This document shows, piece by piece, positions 46,509 through 56,068 of a stretch of DNA of 64,000 bases (the first letter of the stretch is position 1; every line of letters begins with the position of its first letter). The notes under the pieces are model-generated. The model saw only the letters and a program-made list of their open reading frames with translations, made no database searches and was not told where the DNA came from. Source of the DNA: Geobacillus subterraneus. GTDB taxonomy: Bacteria; Bacillota; Bacilli; Bacillales; Anoxybacillaceae. The stretch is taken from assembly GCF_001618685.1 (NCBI RefSeq), contig NZ_CP014342.1:3410001-3474000 (forward strand), written 5' to 3'. The translations under genes and the position numbers were made by a program.

Positions 46509-47010
46509 ATGTCGATCGGCTGGAATGACCCATGCCCGTGTGGAAGTAGGAAAAAGTATAAGAAGTGCTGCATGAACAAACAGCAGAATCATGAAATCAA
46601 ACGGGTGCGCCAGCGCCGCTTTTTTGGCCAAAAATATGAGCTGTCGCAAATGGTGCAGCGATTTTTGGATGAATCGCTGTCTTACAACGAACAAGCAGTG
46701 GCGAGACGGACGTTTTACCAAAAAATAGAGGGTATGAAGTATTTATAATATTTTGGATTTTTTGAAACACTTTGGTGCTTGTTCATTCACCGTTTTCCCA
46801 ATGGAATGCGCGTCATTGAATGGTTCCAGCGCGACAAAGGACACCGTCTCCCGTTGGAGCACGGAGCGCTTTTGGCGCTTCTGCGTGTTTCTTCATGGGG
46901 ACGGCTTATCCATTCGGACATCGGTTAGAGAAGCGATGGTGGTATGTCGGCCGTAGCTGGATGGTTCGACTGGGTTGCGCGTTGTGGCTGCCGTTGTCGT
47001 GTGAAGAGGC
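46509..47010 (+). pseudogene. Decayed SEC-C protein B paralogue
   Basis: The first 76 residues closely match protein B (NDPCPCGSRKKYKKCCMNKQQ, RRFFGQKYELSQMVQRFLDESLSYNE), then a stop near 46748. Homology resumes in another frame (FETLWCLFIHRFPNGMRVIEWFQRDKGHRLP) and fades before the amidase promoter. Frameshift plus truncation; the SEC-C motif itself is intact. Confidence 0.8.
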
Positions 47011-47160
47011 ATCATGCAGAAAAAGGAGAGCTATTGTCGGTTGATGGATGCCGCCCCGCTAGTTTTGTCGAGCGGTTTTCCCAAGTGACAGACAGGAAAT
47101 TCCCCGTTGTGCGCGAACGATATAGTAGACAAATTGGAGACAACGGGGGAGGGAATGCGC

Positions 47161-48531
47161 ATGAGGCGAGGAATATGGCTCGCCCTGTTGTTTTGTTTGC
47201 TATGGCTGGCTGCGGCTGCTTGGCCGGTGGGGGCGAAAGGGGAGAGTGGGAAAACCGCTCAGTTGGCGGTGGTGACGGCGGATCAGGTGAACGTCCGCCA
47301 AGGACCGGGGGTGCCGTACCGTCCATTGGCGAACGTTCACCGTGGCGAGGCGTATCGGCTGATCGAGGTCAAGGATGGATGGGTGAACATCGAGTGGAAA
47401 CCGAATCGAACCGGGTGGATCGCCGCGCGGTACGTCACGTTGGCAAAAGAGACGGCCATCGTGCAAGAAAACCGACTCCGCCTTCGACAAGAGCCGAGCA
47501 GAGATGGGCGAATTATCGGGCATTTGGCGCGGGGAGAAACGGTATGGATCATCAAGGAAGATGGGGAATGGACGGAAGTGATCGCAGACGGTGCGATCGG
47601 CTGGGTGTCTTCAGCATACCTCACTGCAGCTCGGGAGTCATCGATTTCGCATCAAACCGGAATCGTCAACGCCAGTTCGCTCAACGTGCGGGCTGAGCCG
47701 TCATTGAAGGCAGCGCGCGTCGGCCGCCTTGTCCGGGGCGAAGAGGTCGAGATTGTGGAAAAGAAACCGGGATGGTACAAAATTGCCTCCCAAACAGGGC
47801 TTGATGGGTGGGTGTCATCCGCATATGTGCAGGTAAAGGGTGGACAAGCTAATGAAAAGGAAGCGGAAGTGCCCCAGTCGGCTGGCCGCTCGCTGCCTTC
47901 AGCCATCGCGCCTAGCGACTCCCGCCTTTATGTAGACAGCTGGACGCGCGGACCCATTCAGGCGCTCGCCGGAAAAACGATCGTGCTTGACGCCGGCCAT
48001 GGCGGCAAAGACGGCGGGGCGCAAAGCATCAATGGCGTAACAGAAAAAACGTTGACGATGGAAACGGCTAAGCGGCTGAAAGAAAAGTTCGAAACATATG
48101 GAGCGCGTGTTGTATTGACGCGCGCTGGTGATGATTATGTGCCGCTGTCGGCGCGCGTTGCCGCCGCCCGCTTGTACCAGGCCGATGCGTTTATTAGCTT
48201 GCACTACGACAGCGCGGCGGACCGGGACGCTTCCGGTGTCACCGTTTACTACTACGACCGGTTTGCTGATTACGGCTTGGCGCAATCATTCGAAGGGCCG
48301 TTCTCACAGCTCTCTATCTTGCCGTTTCGCGGCCTCGCCTTTGGCGACTATTACGTGTTGCGGGAAAACGAGCGGCCGTCCGTGTTGCTTGAGCTCGGCT
48401 ATTTAAGCAATCGGTCGGACGCTGCAGTCGTGGCGACAAACGGTTATCAAGAAGCAGTGACGACGGCCATCGTGAATGCCGTACGTCATTATGTTCAATC
48501 GCACGGCCTTTTGGAAAAGACCGGTGATTAA
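47161..48531 (+). CDS. N-acetylmuramoyl-L-alanine amidase with three SH3b domains
   Basis: 456 residues from ATG 47161 behind GGGGGAGGG. A signal peptide (about residues 1-25, ending near WPVGAKG) is followed by three SH3b repeats with VNVRQGPG, LRLRQEPS and LNVRAEPS, then an Amidase_3 domain with VLDAGHGGKDGG, the metal Glu in TEKTLTMETAKRL, ISLHYDSA and the late catalytic Glu in LLELGYLSN. A secreted zinc enzyme that cleaves peptidoglycan. A candidate -10 (TATAGT) lies at about 47121. Confidence 0.94.
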   Translation: MRRGIWLALLFCLLWLAAAAWPVGAKGESGKTAQLAVVTADQVNVRQGPGVPYRPLANVHRGEAYRLIEVKDGWVNIEWKPNRTGWIAARYVTLAKETAIVQENRLRLRQEPSRDGRIIGHLARGETVWIIKEDGEWTEVIADGAIGWVSSAYLTAARESSISHQTGIVNASSLNVRAEPSLKAARVGRLVRGEEVEIVEKKPGWYKIASQTGLDGWVSSAYVQVKGGQANEKEAEVPQSAGRSLPSAIAPSDSRLYVDSWTRGPIQALAGKTIVLDAGHGGKDGGAQSINGVTEKTLTMETAKRLKEKFETYGARVVLTRAGDDYVPLSARVAAARLYQADAFISLHYDSAADRDASGVTVYYYDRFADYGLAQSFEGPFSQLSILPFRGLAFGDYYVLRENERPSVLLELGYLSNRSDAAVVATNGYQEAVTTAIVNAVRHYVQSHGLLEKTGD

Positions 48532-48539
48532 AGGAGCAG

Positions 48540-48650
48540 GTTGCTTCACCACCTTGTTTCTCAAATTGAGAACCTGTTGGCATCAGCTTCTCGTTTCACG
48601 TCATCCGACGTCAGCTAGGGGTGATCGCTGTTTTTCACCAGCCTTCTAAA
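48540..48650 (-). repeat. Dispersed repeat, copy in minus orientation
   Basis: The complement of this stretch matches 56250-56352 in blocks: GAAGGCYGGTGAAAAACAGC, then a variable middle, then ACAGG and TTCTCAATTTGAGAA. No coding sense is seen. Confidence 0.55.
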
Positions 48651-48680
48651 AAAGTGGACAACGGATTTGCTGCGGCATGA

Positions 48681-48714
48681 CAAAAAGCGTCCCCGATTTT
48701 CGGGGCGCTTTTTG
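48681..48714. terminator. Strong bidirectional-looking terminator
   Basis: CAAAAAGCGTCCCCG (48681-48695) pairs with CGGGGCGCTTTTTG (48701-48714) around ATTTT. Confidence 0.9.
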
Positions 48715-48816
48715 TTGTTTCGTCTTGTTTGGATAACCGCTGGCTGACGGCAGAGGATCATTCGCTTTTCAGGGCGTTTGCCTGAGGGCTGCAGGGAGCG
48801 AAAGGGCGGAAGTTGG

Positions 48817-48843
48817 TTGACAAAATAGTTAAAAAAGTATAAT
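48817..48843 (+). promoter_or_regulatory. Candidate brnQ promoter with a weak CodY-like box downstream
   Basis: TTGACA (48817-48822) and TATAAT (48838-48843) are both consensus, but the spacer is only 15 bp. A 15-bp stretch at 48906-48920 (ATATATCAGAATATT) matches the CodY box in 11 of 15 positions on its complement. Both are tentative. Confidence 0.4.
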
Positions 48844-48956
48844 ATTTATAAAGGATTAGGATAATAATAATCGCCTGTTATTCTAATTAGTACTATTGTT
48901 TTGTTATATATCAGAATATTCAATTCATTTTTGATGGAATAGAAATGGGGGATACA

Positions 48957-50267
48957 ATGAAGACGAGAGATGTGTTGTTTACAGGATTGATGCTATTTTC
49001 TCTCTTTTTTGGCGCGGGGAACTTGATTTTCCCTCCGTATTTAGGGATGGAAGCAGGAACGGCCGTATGGCCGGCGGTTCTTGGATTTATCGTCACCGGT
49101 GTTGGGCTGCCGCTGTTGTCAGTCGCGGCGGTGGCGTTCGCAAAAGACGGCATCCGTTCGCTCGGCAACGCCGTTCATCCGCTGTTCAGCCTTTGCTTTT
49201 CACTCGCGGTGTATTTGGCGATCGGCCCGTTTTTCGGCATCCCGCGCGCGGCTAGCGTCGCCTATGAAATCGGAGCGAAGCCGTTTTTCCCTGAGAGCGG
49301 ATCTTTGGTGATGTGGCTGTTTACCGGCCTCTTTTTCGCCCTTGTGTACTGGCTCAGCTTAAACCCGTCGAAGCTTGTGGATCGAATCGGTCAGCTGTTG
49401 ACGCCGGTGTTGCTGCTTTCGATTGCCGTGCTTTGCCTTGCCGGTTTAATCCGGCTTGACGACCCGCAGGCGATGCCGGCTGAGAAGTACGCCTCGGCGC
49501 CGTTTGTGAAAGGGATGCTCGAAGGGTATTTAACGATGGATACGATCGCGGCCCTTGCCTTTGGCATCGTCGTCATTCATGCGCTTCGTGACCGCGGGGT
49601 GGACCGGCCGGCGTTGCAGGCAAAAGCGACGATGCAAGCCGGGTTGATCGCCGGATTGGGTCTCGCGCTCGTTTATGGCGGCATTGCCATCATTGGCTCT
49701 AGAATGGCGGGTGCCGGTTCCTTTGCCAACGGAGCCGAGCTATTGTCATACGTGTCATCGCTGCTGTTTGGCAGCGGAGGGAAGTTGCTGTTGGGCGTGA
49801 TCGTGGCGCTTGCCTGCTTAACAACGGCGGTTGGTCTAGTCGCTGCTTGTGCGCAATACTTTCAAGAGCTCACCCCGACTGTTTCGTACCGAACGTATGT
49901 CATTGTATTAACCTTATTTAGCTTTTTGATGTCAAACCTCGGCTTAAATGCGTTGATCGCTGTTTCCGTTCCAGTGTTGACGATGCTGTATCCATTGGCG
50001 ATCGTGCTCGTCGCCCTGTCGTTTTTCCGCCGCTTTTACCGTGGTTCGGCGAAAGTGTACGGGATGGCGTTGCTCTTTACCGGCATGTTCAGCCTGTATG
50101 ACGGTTTGAAAACGATCGGGCTGGAGACGGCATGGTTAGAACCGCTCCTCTCATGGGCGCCGCTGTTTTCAGTCGGGCTCGGCTGGGTTGTCCCTGCGCT
50201 GATTGGCGCTGCGCTTGGCTTGATGATCGATCGGCCGTCCGCAACGAAACGGAAACATGCGGCGTAA
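48957..50267 (+). CDS. brnQ: BrnQ branched-chain amino acid:cation symporter
   Basis: 436 residues from ATG 48957 behind GGGGGAT. About 12 membrane helices. LIVCS-family features: LFSLFFGAGNLIFPPYLGMEAG at the N-terminus and 'IGPFFGIPRAASVAYEIG'. It imports leucine, isoleucine and valine with Na+ or H+. A long AT-rich leader precedes it. Confidence 0.94.
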   Translation: MKTRDVLFTGLMLFSLFFGAGNLIFPPYLGMEAGTAVWPAVLGFIVTGVGLPLLSVAAVAFAKDGIRSLGNAVHPLFSLCFSLAVYLAIGPFFGIPRAASVAYEIGAKPFFPESGSLVMWLFTGLFFALVYWLSLNPSKLVDRIGQLLTPVLLLSIAVLCLAGLIRLDDPQAMPAEKYASAPFVKGMLEGYLTMDTIAALAFGIVVIHALRDRGVDRPALQAKATMQAGLIAGLGLALVYGGIAIIGSRMAGAGSFANGAELLSYVSSLLFGSGGKLLLGVIVALACLTTAVGLVAACAQYFQELTPTVSYRTYVIVLTLFSFLMSNLGLNALIAVSVPVLTMLYPLAIVLVALSFFRRFYRGSAKVYGMALLFTGMFSLYDGLKTIGLETAWLEPLLSWAPLFSVGLGWVVPALIGAALGLMIDRPSATKRKHAA

Positions 50268-50351
50268 AGGGCTGACTCAAAAGGTCATGTACGCCCGGTC
50301 GGGGGAATAATATGAATATAAAATCCGTCTGATGTATATATATGGAAGAAG

Positions 50352-50394
50352 GGAGGATGCCTCGTTGCTTTTGGGGCATTCTCTTTTTTGTGTG
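50352..50394 (+). terminator. Terminator after brnQ
   Basis: GGATGCC and GGGGCATTC form an imperfect stem followed by TCTTTTTTG. Confidence 0.5.
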
Positions 50395-50454
50395 GAAAAT
50401 AGTTTTTTGTTCGAGCAACGGGGCGGAACCCGTGAAAACCGGCAGGCGATTCGA

Positions 50455-50460
50455 TATAAT
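50455..50460 (+). promoter_or_regulatory. -10 box upstream of ugd
   Basis: TATAAT 47 bp before the GTG start; the -35 is unclear. Confidence 0.45.
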
Positions 50461-50507
50461 GAGGACAAGCGACGATCGCCGCAATGGATGAAAAGGTGTG
50501 AGGAATC

Positions 50508-51881
50508 GTGAAGATAGCGATTGCGGGAACGGGATATGTTGGACTTGTGACCGCGGCTTGTCTGGCCGATAAAGGGCATGATGTGACATGCGTCGATGTG
50601 AACGAAGAGAAAATTCGCCTATTAAATGAAGGGATCGTCCCGATTTATGAGCCGGGGCTTGACTCGCTTATTCAGCGAAACGGCGTTCGCCTTCGCTTTA
50701 CGACCAACGATGTGGAAGCGTATCAACGGGCGGAAGTGATCATGATCGCCGTCGGCACGCCGCCGCAGCCGGACGGGTCTGTGCGGCTTGATGATGTATG
50801 GGGCGCATTGCGACGCATCGCCGGGGCGGCCGAACGCGATTGCCTTGTCGTTATCAAGTCGACCGTGCCCGTCGGCACTGGCGATGAAGCCGCCCGTTTT
50901 TTGGCGGAAAACGGACGGCCGGAGGTGAAATTCGACGTCGTATCCAACCCGGAGTTTTTGTCGCAAGGAACGGCAGTGCGCGATACACTGCAGGCGCCGC
51001 GCATTGTATTGGGAGTGGATTCGGACCGGGCTGAACGGGTGATGAAGGAGCTGTACGCCCCGTTTGCCCTCCCGTACGTCGTGACGGACCGGAGAAGCGC
51101 TGAGATGATCAAGTATGCGGCCAATGTGTTTTTGGCGTTGAAAATTTCGTACATCAACGAGATCGCCAATGTATGCGAGTTGGTAGGCGCTGATATTCAG
51201 GCGGTGGCGGAAGGAATCGGCATGGATCCGCGCATCGGCCGCCGCTTTTTGCGCGCCGGCGTCGGGTATGGAGGCTCATGCCTGCCGAAAGATGCAAATG
51301 CCCTCTATTCCTTGGCGGCTTCCCACGGCTATTCGCTCAAAACGGTATGGGCGGCGATCGACGTCAATGAGAAACAAAAATGGAAACTTCTTGACAAAGC
51401 GCGTCTGCACATTGGGGATTTCCGCAACCGGACGGTCGCCGTGCTTGGCGCCGCATTCAAGCCGGGCACCGATGATGTGCGCGAGTCTCCTGCCTTGGCG
51501 AACATCGAGCGGCTCATTTCCGAAGGAGCAGTCGTGCGCGTCTGGGACCCGGCCGCCCTCGGTCATGTCTCGCGCCGTTTTGGCGATGCGGTTGTTTGTT
51601 GCGAGACGATCGAGGAAGCCATTCGCGGCGCGGATGTTTGTTTCATTTTCACCGAATGGCCGGCTGTGTTGCAATTTGACCTTCACTGCTACAAGACGCT
51701 GATGAAAACACCGCTTGTGGTGGATGGACGGAATTGCTACGACCCGAAGGCGGCCGAAGCCGCCGGCTTAATCTACGAGTCGATTGGGCGGCCGGTGGGG
51801 CATAGGCAGCTGAAAGTGGATCGGGCTGTTGACGTTCTCCAGTGCGCCTCAGCTGCCTTTTTCCGCAAACAATGCGAATAG
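50508..51881 (+). CDS. ugd: UDP-glucose 6-dehydrogenase (YwqF/TuaD type)
   Basis: 457 residues. The NAD-binding GTGYVGL at the N-terminus, the catalytic Cys in GYGGSCLPKDANAL and the C-terminal UDP-binding domain with AFKPGTDDVRESPAL are all present. It oxidises UDP-glucose to UDP-glucuronate. In B. subtilis this enzyme is activated by the BY-kinase encoded beside it; here the kinase is 50 kb away. GTG 50508 follows GTGTGAGG. Confidence 0.93.
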   Translation: MKIAIAGTGYVGLVTAACLADKGHDVTCVDVNEEKIRLLNEGIVPIYEPGLDSLIQRNGVRLRFTTNDVEAYQRAEVIMIAVGTPPQPDGSVRLDDVWGALRRIAGAAERDCLVVIKSTVPVGTGDEAARFLAENGRPEVKFDVVSNPEFLSQGTAVRDTLQAPRIVLGVDSDRAERVMKELYAPFALPYVVTDRRSAEMIKYAANVFLALKISYINEIANVCELVGADIQAVAEGIGMDPRIGRRFLRAGVGYGGSCLPKDANALYSLAASHGYSLKTVWAAIDVNEKQKWKLLDKARLHIGDFRNRTVAVLGAAFKPGTDDVRESPALANIERLISEGAVVRVWDPAALGHVSRRFGDAVVCCETIEEAIRGADVCFIFTEWPAVLQFDLHCYKTLMKTPLVVDGRNCYDPKAAEAAGLIYESIGRPVGHRQLKVDRAVDVLQCASAAFFRKQCE

Positions 51882-52141
51882 GGATGCCGCTTAATTGTCC
51901 CGTTCGCATCGCCACGACGGCTTTTTTGTAAAAAAGGGAATAAGGCGGCCTGTCCGTTCGATGGAAGTGGGATAGTAGACATGCCGGCGGGCGCGGGGGC
52001 ATCAATCGTCGTTTCAAAGAAAGAGAAGGTTAGGTTTCCAGTGGTGGCTTTATGGAAAAACGTGGGGTCGCAGTCCGCCACTTTGAAAGCGGAGACAGGC
52101 GGGGAAGAGAGCGGCTGAAGAAGCCGTCTTTTCCCGCCGCT

Positions 52142-53470
52142 ATGAGCAGGCGGCAAAAGGAGGGATGTATCATCCGCATTCGCTTAGGTCTGTTTGGTGC
52201 GGACGATTCGCTGTCCATGATTCAGGCGGTGGCGCAAGAGTACAAAGAGCTTGTTTGCGTTCCCGTTGTGTATTGGGATGAAAGTGAAGTGATCGATTTG
52301 ATCCGCCCGCTCGCGTCAGAAGTTGATATGTGGCTGTTCTCCGGACAAGTGCCGTATTCGATCGTGAAGCAGTCCGGTGAGGTCGATGCGCCGCTGTTTT
52401 ATGTGCCACATATTGGTGCCAGCTTGTACCGCACACTGCTGCAGGCGCACTATACTGCGCAGATTCCGGTCAGCCGACTTAGTTTTGACACGTACGAGCG
52501 TCGCGAAATCGAACGGCTGCTGGAAGAGGCGGGTATCGAAGAGCCGATTCCATACGTCAAGCATTACGAGGGAGGCATTTCGGCCCAGGAACTGTCCGAC
52601 TATCATTACACCCTTTGGAAACAAGGGAAAACGGAAGCAGCGGTCACCTGTTTGCGGACAGCCCATCTTGAACTGGAGAAACTCGGGATGCCGGTGTATC
52701 GGGTATTGCCTGCCCGCTCGGCGGTGGAAGCGGTCATCCAAACAATCATTCGCACCGGACAGATGCTGCAGGCGCAAGATGCGCAAATCGCCGTGCAAAT
52801 GATTGAAGTCGATGCGATGCAGGCGGCCTCCCCAGAGACATTTTCGACCGATGACATATATCGTCTGGAGATGAAGACAACAGAAAAATTGCTACGGTAT
52901 GCAAAAAAAGTCCAAGGGTCGCTCAAAAGCGCCGGACCGGGCCGCTATGTCATTTTTACGACAAGAGGTGCATTAAAAGAGATCACCGAAGGCTATAAAA
53001 CGGTCCCCTCGGCGGAGGAGACGGGGCTCCTTGACGGCGAGGTCATCGCGTGCGGAATCGGCATCGGCCGAACGGCGTATGAGGCCGAAATTCAGGCTGG
53101 GAAGGCGTTTTTGCATGCGAAACAAAGCGGGCGGGGTGCGTGGATGGTGGTGTTTGATGACGGAACGATCTCGGGTCCGTTAGGAAAAAGTGTGCACCTC
53201 CGCTATTCGCTCGGCGGCGGAGAACTGCGGCAGCTGGCGGAGCGGACGGGATTAAGCGCCGCGACGCTCTGCAAATTGAAAGCCATATTGCAAAAACGCG
53301 GAACCAACGAGATCGAAGCGCATGAGTTGGCTTCTTACATGCGGATTGTGCCGCGCAGCGCCCGCCGGATTTTAAACCAATTGGAGACTGTGGGCCTTGC
53401 CGAAGTGGCCGGGGAGACCAACCCGTATCCGCGCGGGCGTCCGCGCAAAGTATACCGCATTTTCTTATAA
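52142..53470 (+). CDS. Putative transcriptional regulator of the ama/abg locus, start uncertain
   Basis: Up to 442 residues from ATG 52142. The N-terminal domain (LGLFGADDSLSMIQAVAQEY) resembles a nucleotide-fold sensor. The middle holds a GTP-cyclohydrolase III/GGDEF-like stretch (ACGIGIGRTAYEAEIQAGKAFLHAK). The C-terminus is a winged helix (RSARRILNQLETVGLAEV...GRPRKVYRI). The only good ribosome site, AAAGGAGGG (52156-52164), points to codons ATC (52169 or 52172) or ATT (52178), with no ATG, GTG or TTG in place. It lies upstream of amaB-amaA and probably controls them. Confidence 0.65.
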   Translation: MSRRQKEGCIIRIRLGLFGADDSLSMIQAVAQEYKELVCVPVVYWDESEVIDLIRPLASEVDMWLFSGQVPYSIVKQSGEVDAPLFYVPHIGASLYRTLLQAHYTAQIPVSRLSFDTYERREIERLLEEAGIEEPIPYVKHYEGGISAQELSDYHYTLWKQGKTEAAVTCLRTAHLELEKLGMPVYRVLPARSAVEAVIQTIIRTGQMLQAQDAQIAVQMIEVDAMQAASPETFSTDDIYRLEMKTTEKLLRYAKKVQGSLKSAGPGRYVIFTTRGALKEITEGYKTVPSAEETGLLDGEVIACGIGIGRTAYEAEIQAGKAFLHAKQSGRGAWMVVFDDGTISGPLGKSVHLRYSLGGGELRQLAERTGLSAATLCKLKAILQKRGTNEIEAHELASYMRIVPRSARRILNQLETVGLAEVAGETNPYPRGRPRKVYRIFL

Positions 53471-53482
53471 TTGCTCGATCAG

Positions 53483-53514
53483 CTTCTGCCTTTAGCGTCA
53501 GGCAGAAGTTTTTT
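53483..53514 (+). terminator. Terminator of the regulator gene
   Basis: CTTCTGCC (53483-53490) pairs with GGCAGAAG (53501-53508), followed by TTTTTTG. Confidence 0.88.
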
Positions 53515-53548
53515 GTTGTCTTGAAGGTGTTTTTATTATTTGTATTAT

Positions 53549-53577
53549 TTGAAAATTAACTCTGTTTCCGTTATAAT
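53549..53577 (+). promoter_or_regulatory. Promoter of the amaB-amaA operon
   Basis: TTGAAA (53549-53554), a 17-bp spacer, TATAAT (53572-53577). A good sigma-A match 50 bp before the amaB start. Confidence 0.8.
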
Positions 53578-53585
53578 TAAGGACA

Positions 53586-53607
53586 TATCCGAAAATTATC
53601 CGTAATT
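53586..53607. promoter_or_regulatory. Two 11-bp direct repeats, candidate operator
   Basis: TATCCGAAAAT (53586-53596) and TATCCGTAATT (53597-53607) repeat with one helical turn, just after the predicted start site. A possible binding site for the upstream regulator. Confidence 0.4.
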
Positions 53608-53626
53608 AAGGTGAGGGGAGGATAGC

Positions 53627-54856
53627 TTGATTCAAGGGGAACGTCTTTGGCAGCGGCTCATGGAACTAGGGGAGGTCGGCAAGAAACCAAGCGGCGGCGT
53701 CACGCGCCTCTCGTTCACTGCTGAAGAGCGGAGGGCCAAAGATTTCGTCGCTTCCTACATGCGCGAAGCGGGGCTCTCTGTATATGAAGATGCGGCTGGC
53801 AACTTGATCGGACGGAAAGAAGGAGCGAATCCGGATGCCCCGGTCGTCCTTGTTGGATCTCATCTCGATTCGGTTTACAACGGCGGTTGCTTTGATGGAC
53901 CGCTCGGGGTGTTGGCCGGCGTGGAAGTCGTTCAGGCGATGAACGAGCACGGGGTTGTGACGCACCATCCAATTGAAGTCGTGGCATTTACGGACGAAGA
54001 AGGAGCGCGCTTTCGTTTCGGCACGATCGGCAGCCGCGCGATGGCCGGGATGCTGCCGCAGGAAGCGCTCGAGCGCCGCGACGCGGAAGGGATTTCCCTC
54101 GCTGAAGCGATGAAACAGGCGGGGCTTGACCCGGACCGCTTGCCGCAGGCAGCGCGAAAGCCAGGAACGGTGAAAGCTTATGTCGAACTGCACATCGAAC
54201 AAGGACGGGTGCTGGAGGAGGCTGGTCTTCCAGTTGGCCTCGTCACTGGCATCGCCGGTCTGATTTGGGTGAAATTTACCATCGAAGGAAAGGCAGAACA
54301 TGCCGGCGCCACGCCGATGTCATTGCGGCGCGACCCGATGGCCGCCGCCGCGCAAATTATTGCGATCATTGAAGAGGAAGCAAGACGAACAGGAACAACG
54401 GTCGGTACTGTAGGACAGTTGCATGTCTATCCGGGCGGTATTAATGTCATTCCGGAACGGGTCGAATTTGTGCTCGATTTGCGTGACTTGAAGGCTGATG
54501 TGCGCGATCAAGTATGGAATGCCATAGCCGCGCGGGCAGAGACGATCGCCAAGGAGCGGAACGTTCGCCTCACAACCGAGCGTCTGCAAGAGATGCCGCC
54601 GGTGCTATGTTCCGATGAGGTGAAGCGCGCGGCGGAGGCGGCGTGCCGAAAGCTTGGCTATTTGCCGTTTTGGCTGCCGAGCGGTGCAGGCCATGACGGC
54701 GTACAGTTGGCTTCGATTTGCCCGATCGGCATGATCTTTGTCCGCTCCCAAGATGGGGTGAGCCATAGTCCGGCGGAATGGAGCACTAAAGAAGACTGCG
54801 CTGCTGGTGCAGAGGTGCTTTATCATACGGTGTGGCAACTGGCCCAACGGGAATAA
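53627..54856 (+). CDS. amaB: N-carbamoyl-L-amino acid hydrolase (M20 metalloenzyme)
   Basis: 409 residues from TTG 53627 behind GGGGAGGA. M20 metal ligands are in [29 protein letters not shown] and VELHIEQG, with [10 protein letters not shown] and SHSPAEW near the end. The sequence agrees closely with the G. stearothermophilus AmaB carbamoylase as remembered, including its length. It releases L-amino acids from their N-carbamoyl forms. amaA follows 33 bp later. Confidence 0.9.
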   Translation: MIQGERLWQRLMELGEVGKKPSGGVTRLSFTAEERRAKDFVASYMREAGLSVYEDAAGNLIGRKEGANPDAPVVLVGSHLDSVYNGGCFDGPLGVLAGVEVVQAMNEHGVVTHHPIEVVAFTDEEGARFRFGTIGSRAMAGMLPQEALERRDAEGISLAEAMKQAGLDPDRLPQAARKPGTVKAYVELHIEQGRVLEEAGLPVGLVTGIAGLIWVKFTIEGKAEHAGATPMSLRRDPMAAAAQIIAIIEEEARRTGTTVGTVGQLHVYPGGINVIPERVEFVLDLRDLKADVRDQVWNAIAARAETIAKERNVRLTTERLQEMPPVLCSDEVKRAAEAACRKLGYLPFWLPSGAGHDGVQLASICPIGMIFVRSQDGVSHSPAEWSTKEDCAAGAEVLYHTVWQLAQRE

Positions 54857-54889
54857 CGAAAAAGACAAACGAACAGGGGGAGACTATGG

Positions 54890-56068
54890 ATGACAAAGGA
54901 AGAAATCAAACGGCTCGTCGATGAAGTGAAACAGGAGGTCATCGCCTGGCGCCGCCACTTGCACGCCCATCCCGAATTGTCGTTCCAGGAAGAGAAAACG
55001 GCGCAGTTTGTGTACGAGACGCTGCAATCGTTCGGCCACCTTGAGCTTTCGCGGCCGACGAAAACGAGCGTGATGGCGCGCCTTGTCGGCCCAAAGCCAG
55101 GCCGGGTCGTCGCCATTCGCGCCGATATGGACGCGTTGCCGATTCAAGAAGAAAACACATTTAAGTTTGCTTCCAAAAACCCAGGCGTCATGCATGCGTG
55201 CGGGCATGACGGCCATACGGCGATGCTGTTGGGGACGGCGAAAATTTTTGCCCAGCTTCGTGATCACATTCATGGTGAGATTCGCTTTTTGTTCCAACAC
55301 GCGGAAGAACTGTTCCCCGGCGGAGCGGAAGAGATGGTGCAAGCTGGCGTCATGGACGGGGTGGACGTCGTCATCGGCACCCACCTTTGGTCGCCGCTTG
55401 AGCGCGGAAAAATCGGCATTGTGTATGGGCCGATGATGGCCGCACCGGACCGCTTTTTCATCCGCATCATCGGCAAAGGCGGCCATGGGGCGATGCCGCA
55501 TCAAACGATCGATGCCATCGCCATCGGGGCGCAAGTGGTGACGAACTTGCAGCACATCGTCTCGCGCTATGTCGACCCGCTCGAGCCGCTTGTTCTGTCC
55601 GTGACACAATTTGTGGCGGGTACGGCCCATAATGTCCTGCCAGGGGAAGTCGAAATTCAAGGGACAGTGCGCACGTTCGACGCCGAGCTGCGCCAGACGG
55701 TCCCGCAATGGATGGAGCGCATTGTCAAAGGGATCACCGAAGCGCACGGCGCCTCGTATGAGTTTCAATTTGACTACGGATACCGCCCGGTCATTAACTA
55801 CGATGAAGTGACCCACGTCATCGAAGAAACGGCGCGCGAGCTGTTCGGCGAAGAGGCAGTGGCCCGCTTGAAACCGAACATGGGCGGCGAAGATTTCTCC
55901 GCCTTTTTGCAAAAAGCGCCCGGCAGCTTTTTCTACGTGGGCGCGGGCAATGTAGAAAAAGGCATCGTGTACCCGCACCACCACCCGCGCTTTACGATTG
56001 ACGAAGACGCGCTTGAGATCGGCGTGCAAATGTTTGTCGCCGCGACGTTGAAACTGTTGGCAAGCTGA
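54890..56068 (+). CDS. amaA: N-acyl-L-amino acid amidohydrolase (aminoacylase, M20D)
   Basis: 392 residues. M20D motifs: WRRHLHAHPELSFQE, IRADMDALPIQEEN, HACGHDGHTAML, FQHAEELFPGGAEEM and PNMGGEDFSAFLQKAPG. It matches remembered G. stearothermophilus AmaA over most of its length; here the C-terminal region runs in the standard M20D frame to a normal end. It hydrolyses N-acyl amino acids. The start follows AGGGGGAG. Confidence 0.9.
   Translation: MTKEEIKRLVDEVKQEVIAWRRHLHAHPELSFQEEKTAQFVYETLQSFGHLELSRPTKTSVMARLVGPKPGRVVAIRADMDALPIQEENTFKFASKNPGVMHACGHDGHTAMLLGTAKIFAQLRDHIHGEIRFLFQHAEELFPGGAEEMVQAGVMDGVDVVIGTHLWSPLERGKIGIVYGPMMAAPDRFFIRIIGKGGHGAMPHQTIDAIAIGAQVVTNLQHIVSRYVDPLEPLVLSVTQFVAGTAHNVLPGEVEIQGTVRTFDAELRQTVPQWMERIVKGITEAHGASYEFQFDYGYRPVINYDEVTHVIEETARELFGEEAVARLKPNMGGEDFSAFLQKAPGSFFYVGAGNVEKGIVYPHHHPRFTIDEDALEIGVQMFVAATLKLLAS

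Noticed and set aside
46944-47696. 250-codon frame over the amidase 5' region
   Set aside because: It runs in another frame of the amidase gene and is Gly/Arg-rich as expected of a shadow.
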